Source of the DNA: Elmis aenea
Taxonomy: Eukaryota; Arthropoda; Insecta; Coleoptera; Elmidae
Assembly (NCBI GenBank): GCA_947652605.1
Contig: CANTFG010000088.1
Coordinates: forward strand, 1 to 64,000
DNA length: 64,000 bases
Reading direction: 5' to 3'
The notes beneath the pieces were generated by a model. It searched no databases, was not told the DNA's origin, and saw only the letters and a list, made by a program, of their open reading frames with translations. The position numbers and the translations under genes were made by a program. This document shows positions 1 to 11,817 of the stretch, piece after piece. Each line of letters starts with the position of its first letter. The stretch's first letter is position 1.

Positions 1-171
1 GCACGGTATTTTTAGGAAATTATTAAAAATTAAAACCAGCTCATTGAAAGACATATGCAAAACAATTTTATTCATGTAAAGAGGCGATGGATAAACTGTT
101 CCTGTGATATACAAATCAATAATTAAAATTGTTTAGAAATAGTCGCTCAAGGAACATATGTATTAACTAAA
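1..171 (+). repeat. Reference satellite monomer (first unit)
   Basis: This unit defines the numbering used throughout: position 1 is the g of 'gcacgg' and position 171 the last a before the next 'gcacgg'. The consensus has about 48 G+C of 171. Its start (1-21), middle (45-63) and end (149-170) are nearly invariant. Recurrent variable sites are 42 (c/t) and 43 (a/t), 74 (a/c, 'catgta' or 'cctgta'), 86-90 (gatgg, aatgg, gatag, gataa), 101 (c/t), 106 (g/c), 124-125, 133-136 (tttag, tttcg, ttcag), 147 (t/a) and 171 (a/t). Perfect 8-bp dyads are acaattgt (62-69) and acatatgt (154-161), plus tttcgaaa (132-139) in the tttcg class. The 171-bp length is about one nucleosome plus linker. This copy carries 'attttattc' instead of the usual 'attgtattc'. 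Confidence 0.95.
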
Positions 172-473
172 GCACGGTATTTTTAGGAAATTATTAAAAA
201 TTAAAACCAGCTCATTGAAAGACATATGCAAAACAATTGTATTCATGTAAAGAGGCAATGGATAAACTGTTCCTGTCATATACAAATCAATAATTAAAAT
301 TGTTTAGAAATAGTCGCTCAAGGAACATATGTATTAACTAAAGCACGGTATTTTTAGGAAATTATTAAAAATTAAAACCAGCTCATTGAAAGACATATGC
401 AAAACAATTGTATTCATGTAAAGAGGCGATGGATAAACTGTTCCTGTGATATACAAATCAATAATTAAAATTG

Positions 474-490
474 TTTCGAAATAGTCGCTC
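474..490 (+). other. CENP-B-box-like site in tttcg monomers (representative)
   Basis: Monomer positions 132-148 of the tttcg class read t-TTCG-aaat-A-gt-CG-ct-c. Against the mammalian CENP-B box nTTCGnnnnAnnCGGGn, seven of the nine required bases match in register; only the last two G differ. The tttag and ttcag classes break the TTCG half. The resemblance is seen in the sequence, but binding by a CENP-B-like protein is conjecture: the final GG matter for the mammalian protein and the host is unknown. Confidence 0.35.
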
Positions 491-1300
491 AAGGAACATA
501 TGTATTAACTAAAGCACGGTATTTTTAGGAAATTATTAAAAATTAAAACCAGCTCATTGAAAGACATATGCAAAACAATTGTATTCATGTAAAGAGGCGA
601 TAAATAAACTGTTCCTGTGATATACAAATCAATAATTAAAATTGTTTAGAAATAGTCGCTCAAGGAACATATGTATTAACTAAAGCACGGTATTTTTAGG
701 AAATTATTAAAAATTAAAACCAGCTCATTGAAAGACATATGCAAAACAATTGTATTCATGTAAAGAGGCGATGGATATACTGTTCCTGTCATATACAAAT
801 CAATAATTAAAATTGTTTAGAAATAGTCGCTCAAGGAACATATGTATTAACTAAAGCACGGTATTTTTAGGAAATTATTAAAAATTAAAACCAGCTCATT
901 GAAAGACATATGCAAAACAATTGTATTCATGTAAAGAGGCGATGGATAAACTGTTCCTGTGATATACAAATCAATAATTAAAATTGTTTCGAAATAGTCC
1001 GCTCAAGGAACATATGTATTAACTAATGCACGGTATTTTTAGGAAATTATTAAAAATTAAAACCAGCTCATTGAAAGACATATGCAAAACAATTGTATTT
1101 ATGTAAAGAGGCGATGGATAAACTGTTCTTGTCATATACAAATCAATAATTGAAATTGTTTCGAAATAGTCGCCCAAGGAACATATGTATTAACTAAAGC
1201 ACGGTATTTTTAGGAAATTATTAAAAATTAAAACCAGCTCATTGAAAGACATATGCAAAACAATTGTATTCATGTAAAGAGGCGATGGATAAACTGTTCC

Positions 1301-1320
1301 TGTGATATACATACAAATCA
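1301..1320 (+). repeat. 4-bp insertion variant 'atacatacaaatc' (one of nine)
   Basis: The normal 'gatatacaaatc' is lengthened to 'gatatacatacaaatc', a duplication of one tac(a) step that makes the unit 175 bp. The nine sites are near 1308, 5420, 7988, 11240, 17134, 19020, 21073, 46053 and 48280. Nearly all share the linked changes ttcag, 'caaagaac' and a following ctaatgc; 7988 has tttag and 11240 lacks the last two. The shared background indicates a single origin followed by spread through block copying. The change also shifts the reading frames through the array. Confidence 0.93.
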
Positions 1321-2228
1321 ATAATTAAAATTGTTCAGAAATAGTCGCTCAAAGAACATATGTATTAACTAATGCACGGTATTTTTAGGAAATTATTAAA
1401 AATTAAAACCAGCTCATTGAAAGACATATGCAAAACAATTGTATTCCTGTAAAGAGGCGATGGATAAACTGTTCCTGTGATATACAAATCAATAATTAAA
1501 ATTGTTTAGAAATAGTCGCTCAAGGAACATATGTATTAACTAAAGCAAGGTATTTTTGGGAAATTATTAAAAATTAAAACCAGCTCATTGAAAGACATAT
1601 GCAAAACAATTGTATTCCTGTAAAGAGGCGATGGATAAACTGTTCCTGTGATATACAAATCAATAATTAAAATTGTTTAGAAATAGTCGCTCAAGGAACA
1701 TATGTATTAACTAAAGCACGGTATTTTTAGGAAATTATTAAAAATTAAAACCAGCTCATTGAAAGACATATGCAAAACAATTGTATTCCTGTAAAGAGGC
1801 GATGGATAAACTGTTCCTGTGATATACAAATCAATAATTAAAATTGTTTAGAAATAGTCGCTCAAGGAACATATGTATTAACTAAAGCACGGTATTTTTA
1901 GGAAATTATTAAAAATTAAAACCAGCTCATTGAAAGACATATGCAAAACCATTGTATTCATGTAAAGAGGCGATGGATAAACTGTTCCTGTGATATACAA
2001 ATCAATAATTAAAATTGTTCAGAAATAGTCGCTCAAGGAACATATGTATTAACTAATGCACGGTATTTTTAGGAAATTATTAAAAATTAAAACCAGCTCA
2101 TTGAAAGACATATGCAAAAAAATTGTATTCCTGTAAAGAGGCGATGGATAAACTGTTCCTGTGATATACAAATCAATAATTAAAATTGTTTAGAAACAGT
2201 CGCTCAAGGAACATATGTATTAACTAAA

Positions 2229-3084
2229 GCACGGTATTTTTAGGAAATTATTAAAAATTAAAACCAGCTCATTGAAAGACATATGCAAAACAATTGTATT
2301 CATGTAAAGAGGCGATGGATAAACTGTTCCTGTCATATACAAATCAATAATTGAAATTGTTTCGAAATAGTCGCACAAGGAACATATGTATTAACTAAAG
2401 CACGGTATTTTTAGGAAATTATTAAAAATTAAAACCAGCTCATTGAAAGACATATGCAAAACAATTGTATTCCTGTAAAGAGGCGATGGATAAACTGTTC
2501 CTGTGATATACAAATCAATAATTAAAATTGTTTAGAAATAGTCGCTCAAGGAACATATGTATTAACTAAAGCACGGTATTTTTAGGAAATTATTAAAAAT
2601 TAAAACCAGCTCATTGAAAGACATATGCAAAACAATTGTATTCATGTAAAGAGGCGATGGATAAACTGTTCCTGTGATATACAAATCAATAATTAAAATC
2701 GTTTAGAAATAGTCGCCCCAAGGAACATATGTATTAACTAAAGCACGGTATTTTTAGGAAATTATTAAAAATTAAAACCAGCTCATTGAAAGACATATGC
2801 AAAACAATTGTATTCATGTAAAGAGGCGATGGATAAACTGTTCCTGTGATATACAAATCAATAATTAAAATTGTTCAGAAATAGTCGCTCAAGGAACATA
2901 TGTATTAACTAATGCACGGTATTTTTAGGAAATTATTAAAAATTAAAACCAGCTCATTGAAAGACATATGCAAAACAAATGTATTCCTGTAAAGAGGCGA
3001 TGGATAAACTGTTCCTGTGATATACAAATCAATAATTAAAATTGTTTAGAAATAGTCGCCAAAGGAACATATGTATTAACTAAA
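2229..3084 (+). repeat. Five-monomer tandem duplication, copy 1
   Basis: Five monomers in the order: gtcat/tttcg/cgcac unit, cctgta/tttag unit, aatcgtttag/cgccc unit, ttcag unit, and an acaaatgt unit ending in cgccaaagg. The next 855 bp repeat the same five in the same order. Copy 1 is 856 bp because of one extra c near 2714 (cgcccc for cgccc). The distance between shared markers (the aatcgtttag unit at 2571 and 3427, the acaaatgt unit at 2914 and 3769) is five units. Confidence 0.92.
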
Positions 3085-3939
3085 GCACGGTATTTTTAGG
3101 AAATTATTAAAAATTAAAACCAGCTCATTGAAAGACATATGCAAAACAATTGTATTCATGTAAAGAGGCGATGGATAAACTGTTCCTGTCATATACAAAT
3201 CAATAATTGAAATTGTTTCGAAATAGTCGCACAAGGAACATATGTATTAACTAAAGCACGGTATTTTTAGGAAATTATTAAAAATTAAAACCAGCTCATT
3301 GAAAGACATATGCAAAACAATTGTATTCCTGTAAAGAGGCGATGGATAAACTGTTCCTGTGATATACAAATCAATAATTAAAATTGTTTAGAAATAGTCG
3401 CTCAAGGAACATATGTATTAACTAAAGCACGGTATTTTTAGGAAATTATTAAAAATTAAAACCAGCTCATTGAAAGACATATGCAAAACAATTGTATTCA
3501 TGTAAAGAGGCGATGGATAAACTGTTCCTGTGATATACAAATCAATAATTAAAATCGTTTAGAAATAGTCGCCCAAGGAACATATGTATTAACTAAAGCA
3601 CGGTATTTTTAGGAAATTATTAAAAATTAAAACCAGCTCATTGAAAGACATATGCAAAACAATTGTATTCATGTAAAGAGGCGATGGATAAACTGTTCCT
3701 GTGATATACAAATCAATAATTAAAATTGTTCAGAAATAGTCGCTCAAGGAACATATGTATTAACTAATGCACGGTATTTTTAGGAAATTATTAAAAATTA
3801 AAACCAGCTCATTGAAAGACATATGCAAAACAAATGTATTCCTGTAAAGAGGCGATGGATAAACTGTTCCTGTGATATACAAATCAATAATTAAAATTGT
3901 TTAGAAATAGTCGCCAAAGGAACATATGTATTAACTAAA
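3085..3939 (+). repeat. Five-monomer tandem duplication, copy 2
   Basis: This is the second copy of the 855-bp unit and repeats every diagnostic variant of copy 1 except the extra c. The unit at 3940 begins a third pass (gtcat/tttcg/cgcac) and then diverges into the ttaatacc unit, so the duplication ends there. The corresponding block at 8.9-10 kb has this segment only once: the offset between the two blocks falls from 6677 to 5822 bp across it, exactly 855. The duplication therefore arose after block 0 and block 1 separated, or was lost from block 1. Confidence 0.92.
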
Positions 3940-4965
3940 GCACGGTATTTTTAGGAAATTATTAAAAATTAAAACCAGCTCATTGAAAGACATATGCAAA
4001 ACAATTGTATTCATGTAAAGAGGCGATGGATAAACTGTTCCTGTCATATACAAATCAATAATTGAAATTGTTTCGAAATAGTCGCACAAGGAACATATGT
4101 ATTAACTAAAGCACGGTATTTTTAGGAAATTATTAAAAATTAATACCAGCTCATTGAAAGACATATGCAAAACAATTGTATTCATGTCAAGAGGCAATGG
4201 ATAAACTGTTTCTGTGATATACAAATCAATAATTAAAATTGTTTAGAAATAGTCGCTCAAGGAACATATGTATTAACTAAAGCACGGTATTTTTAGGAAA
4301 TTATTAAATAATAAAACCAGCTCATTGAAAGACATATGCAAAACAATTGTATTCATGTAAAGAAGCGATGGATAAACTGTTCCTGTCATATACAAATCAA
4401 TAATTGAAATTGTTTCAAAATAGTCGCACAAGGAACATATGTATTAACTAAAGCACGGTATTTTTAGAAAATTATTAAAAATTAAAACCAGCTCATTGAA
4501 AGACATATGCAAAACAATTTTATTCATGTAAAAAGGCGATGGATAAACTGTTCCTGTCATATACAAATCAATAATTGAAATTGTTTCGAAATAGTCGCAC
4601 AAGGAACATATGTATTAACTAAAGCACGGTATTTTTAGGAAATTAGTAAAAATTAAAACCAGCTCTTTGAAAGACATATGCAAAACAATTGTATTCATGT
4701 AAAGAGGCGATGGATAAACTGTTTCTGTGATATACAAATCAATAATTAAAATTGTTCAGAAATAGTCGCTCAAGGAACATATGTATTAACTAAAGCACGG
4801 TATTTTTAGGAAATTATTAAAAATTAAAACCAGCTCATTGAAAAACATATGCAAAACAATTGTATTCCTGTAAAGAGGCGATGGATAAACTGTTTCTGTG
4901 ATATACAAATCAATAATTAAAATTGTTCAGAAATAGTCGCTCAAGGAACATATGTATTAACTAAA
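3427..4965 (+). repeat. Nine-monomer recurrent cassette, copy 1
   Basis: Nine units occur in fixed order: aatcgtttag/cgccc; ttcag then ctaatgc; acaaatgt with cctgta; gtcat/tttcg/cgcac; ttaatacc with tttctg; 'ataataaaacc' with aagaagcg; attttattc with aaaaaggcg; 'attagtaaaa' with gctctttg; cctgta with tttctg and ttcag. The same order occurs at 9248-10787, 23191-24729 and 39782-41320, and without its first unit at 19255-20621. The strict order of many independent markers shows segmental copying rather than convergence. Confidence 0.9.
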
Positions 4966-6166
4966 GCACGGTATTTTTAGGAAATTATTAAAAATTAAAA
5001 CCAGCTCATTGAAAGACATATGCAAAACAATTGTATTCATGTAAAGAGGCGATAGATAAACTGTTCCTGTGATATACAAATCAATAATTGAAATTGTTTC
5101 GAAATAGTCGCACAAGGAACATATGTATTAACTAATGCACGGTATTTTTAGGAAATTATTAAAAATTAAAACCAGCTCATTGAAAGACATTTGCAAAACA
5201 ATTGTATTCAAGTAAAGAGGCGATGGATAAACTGTTCCTGTCATATACAAATCAATAATTGAAATTGTTTCGAAATAGTCGCACAAGGAACATATGTATT
5301 AACTAAAGCACGGTATTTTTAGGAAATTATTAAAAATTAAAACCAGCTTATTGAAAGACATATGCAAAACAATTGTATTCATGTAAAGAGGCGATGGATA
5401 AACTGTTCCTGTGATATACATACAAATCAATAATTAAAATTGTTCAGAAATAGTCGCTCAAAGAACATATGTATTAACTAATGCACGGTATTTTTAGGAA
5501 ATTATTAAAAATTAAAACCAGCTCATTGAAAGACATATGCAAAACAATTGTATTCCTGTAAAGAGGCGATGGATAAACTGTTCCTGTGAAATACAAATCA
5601 ATAATTAAAATTGTTTAGAAATAGTCGCTCAAGGAACATATGTATTAACTAAAGCACGGTATTTTTAGGAAATTATTAAAAATTAAAACCAGCTCATTGA
5701 AAGACATATGCAAAACAATTGTATTCATGTAAAGAGGCGATGGATAAACTGTTCCTGTGATATACAAATCAATAATTAAAATTGTTTCGAAATAGTCGCT
5801 CAAGGAACATATGTATTAACTAAAGCACGGTATTTTTAGGAAATTATTAAAAATTAAAACCAGCTCATTGAAAGACATATGCAAAACAATTGTATTCATG
5901 TAAAGAGGCGATGGATATACTGTTCCTGTCATATACAAATCAATAATTAAAATTGTTTAGAAATAGTCGCTCAAGGAACATATGTATTAACTAAAGCACG
6001 GTATTTTTAGGAAATTATTAAAAATTAAAACCAGCTCATTGAAAGACATATGCAAAACAATTGTATTCCTGTAAAGAGGCGATGGATAAACTGTTCCTGT
6101 GATATACAAATCAATAATTAAAATTGTTTAGAAATAGTCGCTCAAGGAACATATGTATTAACTAAA

Positions 6167-9100
6167 GCACGGTATTTTTAAGAAATTATTAAAAATTAAT
6201 ACCAGCTCATTGAAAGACATATGCAAAACAATTGTATTCATGTAAAGAGGCGATGGATAAACTGTTTCTGTCACATACAAATCAATATTTAAAATTGTTC
6301 AGAAATAGTCGCTCAAGGAACATATGTATTAACTAAAGCACGGTATTTTTAGGAAATTATTAAAAATTAAAACCAGCTCATTGAAAGACATATGCAAAAT
6401 AATTGTATTCATGTAAAGAGGCGATGGATAAACTGTTCCTGTGATATACAAATCAATAATTAAAATTGTTTCGAAATAGTCGCTCAAGGAACATATGTAA
6501 TAACTAAAGCACGGTATTTTTAGGAAATTATTAAAAATTAAAACCAGCTCATTGAAAGACATATGCAAAACAATTGTATTCATGTAAAGAGGCGATGGAT
6601 AAACTGTTCCTGTGATATACAAATCAATAATTAAAATTGTTTAGAAATAGTCGCTCAAGGAACATATGTATTAACTAAAGCACGGTATTTTTAGGAAATT
6701 ATTAAAAATTAAAACCAGCTCATTGAAAGACATATGCAAAACAATTGTATTCATGTAAAGAGGCAATGGATAAACTGTTCCTGTCATATACAAATCAATA
6801 ATTAAAATTGTTTAGAAATAGTCGCTCAAGGAACATATGTATTAACTAAAGCACGGTATTTTTAGGAAATTATTAAAAATTAAAACCAGCTCATTGAAAG
6901 ACATATGCAAAACAATTGTATTCATGTAAAGAGGCGATGGATAAACTGTTCCTGTGATATACAAATCAATAATTAAAATTGTTTCGAAATAGTCGCTCAA
7001 GGAACATATGTATTAACTAAAGCACGGTATTTTTAGGAAATTATTAAAAATTAAAACCAGCTCATTGAAAGACATATGCAAAACAATTGTATTCATGTAA
7101 AGAGGCGATGGATAAACTGTTCCTGTGATATACAAATCAATAATTAAAATTGTTTCGAAATAGTCGCTCAAGGAACATATGTATTAACTAAAGCACGGTA
7201 TTTTTAGGAAATTATTAAAAATTAAAACCAGCTCATTGAAAGACATATGCAAAACAATTGTATTCATGTAAAGAGGCGATGGATATACTGTTCCTGTCAT
7301 ATACAAATCAATAATTAGAATTGTTTAGAAATAGTCGCTCAAGGAACATATGTATTAACTAAAGCACGGTATTTTTAGGAAATTATTAAAAATTAAAACC
7401 AGCTCATTGAAAGACATATGCAAAACAATTGTATTCATGTAAAGAGGCGATGGATAAACTGTTCCTGTGATATACAAATCAATAATTAAAATTGTTTCGA
7501 AATAGTCGCTCAAGGAACATATGTATTAACTAATGCACGGTATTTTTAGGAAATTATTAAAAATTAAAACCAGCTCATTGAAAGACATATGCAAAACAAT
7601 TGTATTCATGTAAAGAGGCAATAGATAAACTGTTCCTGTGATATACAAATCAATAATTGAAATTGTTTCGAAATAGTCGCACAAGGAACATATGTATTAA
7701 CTAATGCACGGTATTTTTAGGAAATTATTAAAAATTAAAACCAGCTCATTGAAAGACATATGCAAAACAATTGTATTCATGTAAAGAGGCGATGGATAAA
7801 CTGTTCTTGTCATATACAAATCAATAATTGAAATTGTTTCGAAATAGTCGCCCAAGGAACATATGTATTAACTAAAGCACGGTATTTTTAGGAAATTATT
7901 AAAAATTAAAACCAGCTCATTGAAAGACATATGCAAAACAATTGTATTCATGTAAAGAGGCGATGGATAAACTGTTCCTGTGATATACATACAAATCAAT
8001 AATTAAAATTGTTTAGAAATAGTCGCTCAAAGAACATATGTATTAACTAATGCACGGTATTTTTAGGAAATTATTAAAAATTAAAACCAGCTCATTGAAA
8101 GACATATGCAAAACAATTGTATTCCTGTAAAGAGGCGATGGATAAACTGTTCCTGTGATATACAAATCAATAATTAAAATTGTTTAGAAATAGTCGCTCA
8201 AGGAACATATGTATTAACTAAAGCAAGGTATTTTTGGGAAATTATTAAAAATTAAAACCAGCTCATTGAAAGACATATGCAAAACAATTGTATTCCTGTA
8301 AAGAGGCGATGGATAAACTGTTCCTGTGATATACAAATCAATAATTAAAATTGTTTCGAAATAGTCGCTCAAGAAACATATGTATTAACTAAAGCACGGT
8401 ATTTTTAGGAAATTATTAAAAATTAAAACCAGCTCATTGAAAGACATATGCAAAACAATTGTATTCCTGTAAAGAGGCGATGGATAAACTGTTCCTGTGA
8501 TATACAAATCAATAATTAAAATTGTTTAGAAATAGTCGCTCAAGGAACATATGTATTAACTAAAGCACGGTATTTTTAGGAAATTATTAAAAATTAAAAC
8601 CAGCTCATTGAAAGACATATGCAAAACCATTGTATTCATGTAAAGAGGCGATGGATAAACTGTTCCTGTGATATACAAATCAATAATTAAAATTGTTCAG
8701 AAATAGTCGCTCAAGGAACATATGTATTAACTAATGCACGGTATTTTTAGGAAATTATTAAAAATTAAAACCAGCTCATTGAAAGACATATGCAAAAAAA
8801 TTGTATTCCTGTAAAGAGGCGATGGATAAACTGTTCCTGTGACTTACAAATCAATAATTAAAATTGTTTAGAAACAGTCGCTCAAGGAACATATGTATTA
8901 ACTAAAGCACGGTATTTTTAGGAAATTATTAAAAATTAAAACCAGCTCATTGAAAGACATATGCAAAACAATTGTATTCATGTAAAGAGGCGATGGATAA
9001 ACTGTTCCTGTCATATACAAATCAATAATTGAAATTGTTTCAAATAGTCGCACAAGGAACATATGTATTAACTAAAGCACGGTATTTTTAGGAAATTATT

Positions 9101-11817
9101 AAAAATTAATGCCAGCTCATTGAAAGACATATGCAAAACAATTGTATTCATGTAAAGAGGCGATGGATAAACTGTTCCTGTGATATACAAATCAATAATT
9201 AAAATTGTTTAGAAATAGTCGCTCAAGGAACATATGTATTAACTAAAGCACGGTATTTTTAGGAAATTATTAAAAATTAAAACCAGCTCATTGAAAGACA
9301 TATGCAAAACAATTGTATTCATGTAAAGAGGCGATGGATGAACTGTTCCTGTGATATACAAATCAATAATTAAAATCGTTTAGAAATAGTCGCCCAAGGA
9401 ACATATGTATTAACTAAAGCACGGTATTTTTAGGAAATTATTAAAAATTAAAACCAGCTCATTGAAAGACATATGCAAAACAATTGTATTCATGTAAAGA
9501 GGCGATGGATAAACTGTTCCTGTGATATACAAATCAATAATTAAAATTGTTCAGAAATAGTCGCTCAAGGAACATATGTATTAACTAATGCACGGTATTT
9601 TTAGGAAATTATTAAAAATTAAAACCAGCTCATTGAAAGACATATGCAAAACAAATGTATTCCTGTAAAGAGGCGATGGATAAACTGTTCCTGTGATATA
9701 CAAATCAATAATTAAAATTGTTTAGAAATAGTCGCTCAAGGAACATATGTATTAACTAAAGCACGGTATTTTTAGGAAATTATTAAAAATTAAAACCAGC
9801 TCATTGAAAGACATATGCAAAACAATTGTATTCATGTAAAGAGGCGATGGATAAACTGTTCCTGTCATATACAAATCAATAATTGAAATTGTTTCGAAAT
9901 AGTCGCACAAGGAACATATGTATTAACTAAAGCACGGTATTTTTAGGAAATTATTAAAAATTAATACCAGCTCATTGAAAGACATATGCAAAACAATTGT
10001 ATTCATGTAAAGAGGCGATGGATAAACTGTTTCTGTGATATACACTTCAATAATTAAAATTGTTTAGAAATAGTCGCTCAAGGAACATATGTATTAACTA
10101 AAGCACGGTTTTTTTTAGGAAATTATTAAATAATAAAACCAGCTCATTGAAAGACATATGCAAAACAATTGTATTCATGTAAAGAAGCGATGGATAAACT
10201 GTTCCTGTCATATACAAATCAATAATTGAAATTGTTTCAAAATAGTCGCACAAGGAACATATGTATTAACTAAAGCACGGTATTTTTAGGAAATTATTAA
10301 AAATTAAAACCAGCTCATTGAAAGACATATGCAAAACAATTTTATTCATGTAAAAAGGCGATGGATAAACTGTTCCTGTCATATACAAATCAATAATTGA
10401 AATTGTTTCGAAATAGTCGCACAAGGAACATATGTATTAACTAAAGCACGGTATTTTTAGGAAATTAGTAAAAATTAAAACCAGCTCTTTGAAAGACATA
10501 TGCAAAACAATTGTATTCATGTAAAGAGGCGATGGATAAACTGTTTCTGTGATATACAAATCAATAATTAAAATTGTTCAGAAATAGTCGCTCAAGGAAC
10601 ATATGTATTAACTAAAGCACGGTATTTTTAGGAAATTATTAAAAATTAAAACCAGCTCATTGAAAGACATATGCAAAACAATTGTATTCCTGTAAAGAGG
10701 CGATGGATAAACTGTTTCTGTGATATACAAATCAATAATTAAAATTGTTCAGAAATAGTCGCTCAAGGAACATATGTATTAACTAAAGCACGGTATTTTT
10801 AGGAAATTATTAAAAATTAAAACCAGCTCATTGAAAGACATATGCAAAACAATTGTATTCATGTAAAGAGGCGATAGATAAACTGTTCCTGTGATATACA
10901 AATCAATAATTGAAATTGTTTCGAAATAGTCGCACAAGGAACATATGTATTAACTAATGCACGGTATTTTTAGGAAATTATTAAAAATTAAAACCAGCTC
11001 ATTGAAAGACATATGCAAAACAATTGTATTCATGTAAAGAGGCGATGGATAAACTGTTCCTGTCATATACAAATCAATAATTGAAATTGTTTCGAAATAG
11101 TCGCACAAGGAACATATGTATTAACTAAAGCACGGTATTTTTAGGAAATTATTAAAAATTAAAACCAGCTCATTGAAAGACATATGCAAAACAATTGTAT
11201 TCATGTAAAGAGGCGATGGATAAACTGTTCCTGTGATATACATACAAATCAATAATTAAAATTGTTCAGAAATAGTCGCTCAAGGAACATATGTATTAAC
11301 TAAAGCACGGTATTTTTAGGAAATTATTAAAAATTAAAACCAGCTCATTGAAAGACATATGCAAAACAATTGTATTCATGTAAAGAGGCGATGGATAAAC
11401 TGTTCCTGTGATATACAAATCAATAATTAAAATGGTTTAGAAATAGTCGCTCAAGGAACATATGTATTAACTAAAGCACGGTATTTTTAGGAAATTATTA
11501 AAAATTAAAACCAGCTCATTGAAAGACATATGCAAAACAATTGTATTCATGTAAAGAGGCGATGGATAAACTGTTCCTGTGATATACAAATCAATAATTA
11601 AAATTGTTTAGAAATAGTCGCTCAAGGAACATATGTATTAACTAAAGCACGGTATTTTTAGGAAATTATTAAAAATTAAAACCAGCTCATTGAAAGACAT
11701 ATGCAAAACAATTGTATTCCTGTAAAGAGGCGATGGATAAACTGTTCCTGTGATATACAAATCAATAATTAAAATTGTTTAGAAATAGTCGCTCAAGGAA
11801 CATATGTATTAACTAAA
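6167..11817 (+). repeat. Long block 1 (33 monomers)
   Basis: The block opens with the diagnostic unit at 6167 (ttaatacc, tttctgtcacat, ttcag). The related openers at 11818, 17370, 21481, 24905, 42179 and 50737 carry the close variant tttctgtgacat. After it come a tttcg unit, a tttag unit, the gcaatgg unit (6680), a tttcg unit and the ggatatac unit (7193), as in block 0. It has 33 monomers plus two 4-bp insertions (near 7988 and 11240), one -1 near 9042 ('gtttcaaatag') and one +1 near 10109 (a run of eight t after 'cacgg'). From 8565 to about 10950 it matches 22507-24900 at a constant offset of 13942 bp. Confidence 0.85.
9248..10787 (+). repeat. Nine-monomer recurrent cassette, copy 2
   Basis: The order of diagnostic units is the same as at 3427-4965, at an offset of 5821-5822 bp. 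The first unit has a private change (ggatgaac). The unit at 10103 has an expanded t run after 'cacgg' and a tacacttc variant lies just before it, so this copy has since collected its own mutations. It is followed, as in copy 1, by a gcgatag/tttcg/cgcac unit. Confidence 0.88.

Larger units (their letters stand above)
1..6166 (+). repeat. Block 0, right-hand part of a recurring long block
   Basis: The run begins with the series attttattc unit, gcaatgg unit (172), tttcg unit (343), gcgataaat unit (514), ggatatac unit (685). The same ordered series follows every block-opening monomer elsewhere, for example 17541-18395 and 21652-22677, so the window starts about two monomers downstream of a block start. 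The gcaatgg unit at 172 and the ggatatac unit at 685 recur at an offset of 6508 bp (6680 and 7193), and the units from 1199 recur at 6678 bp. The 4-bp insertion units lie at 1199 and 5308. One internal tandem duplication (2229-3939) makes this block five monomers longer than its counterpart. Confidence 0.85.

Noticed and set aside
9..35. Promoter-like AT-rich tract with 'tattaaaaatta'
   Set aside because: In a 72% AT repeat such strings are expected by chance, and there is no gene downstream.
474..487. RNA polymerase III B box in 'gtttcgaaatagtc'
   Set aside because: The expected G at the start and C at the end of the core are missing in register, no A box lies at the proper distance, and no tRNA or SINE fold is seen.
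6329..6622. 97-codon minus-strand open frame
   Set aside because: It is two satellite units read through after two stop-removing substitutions, opens with TTG, ends at the regular per-unit stop, and has the same content as all neighbouring non-open units. It has no independent coding signal.
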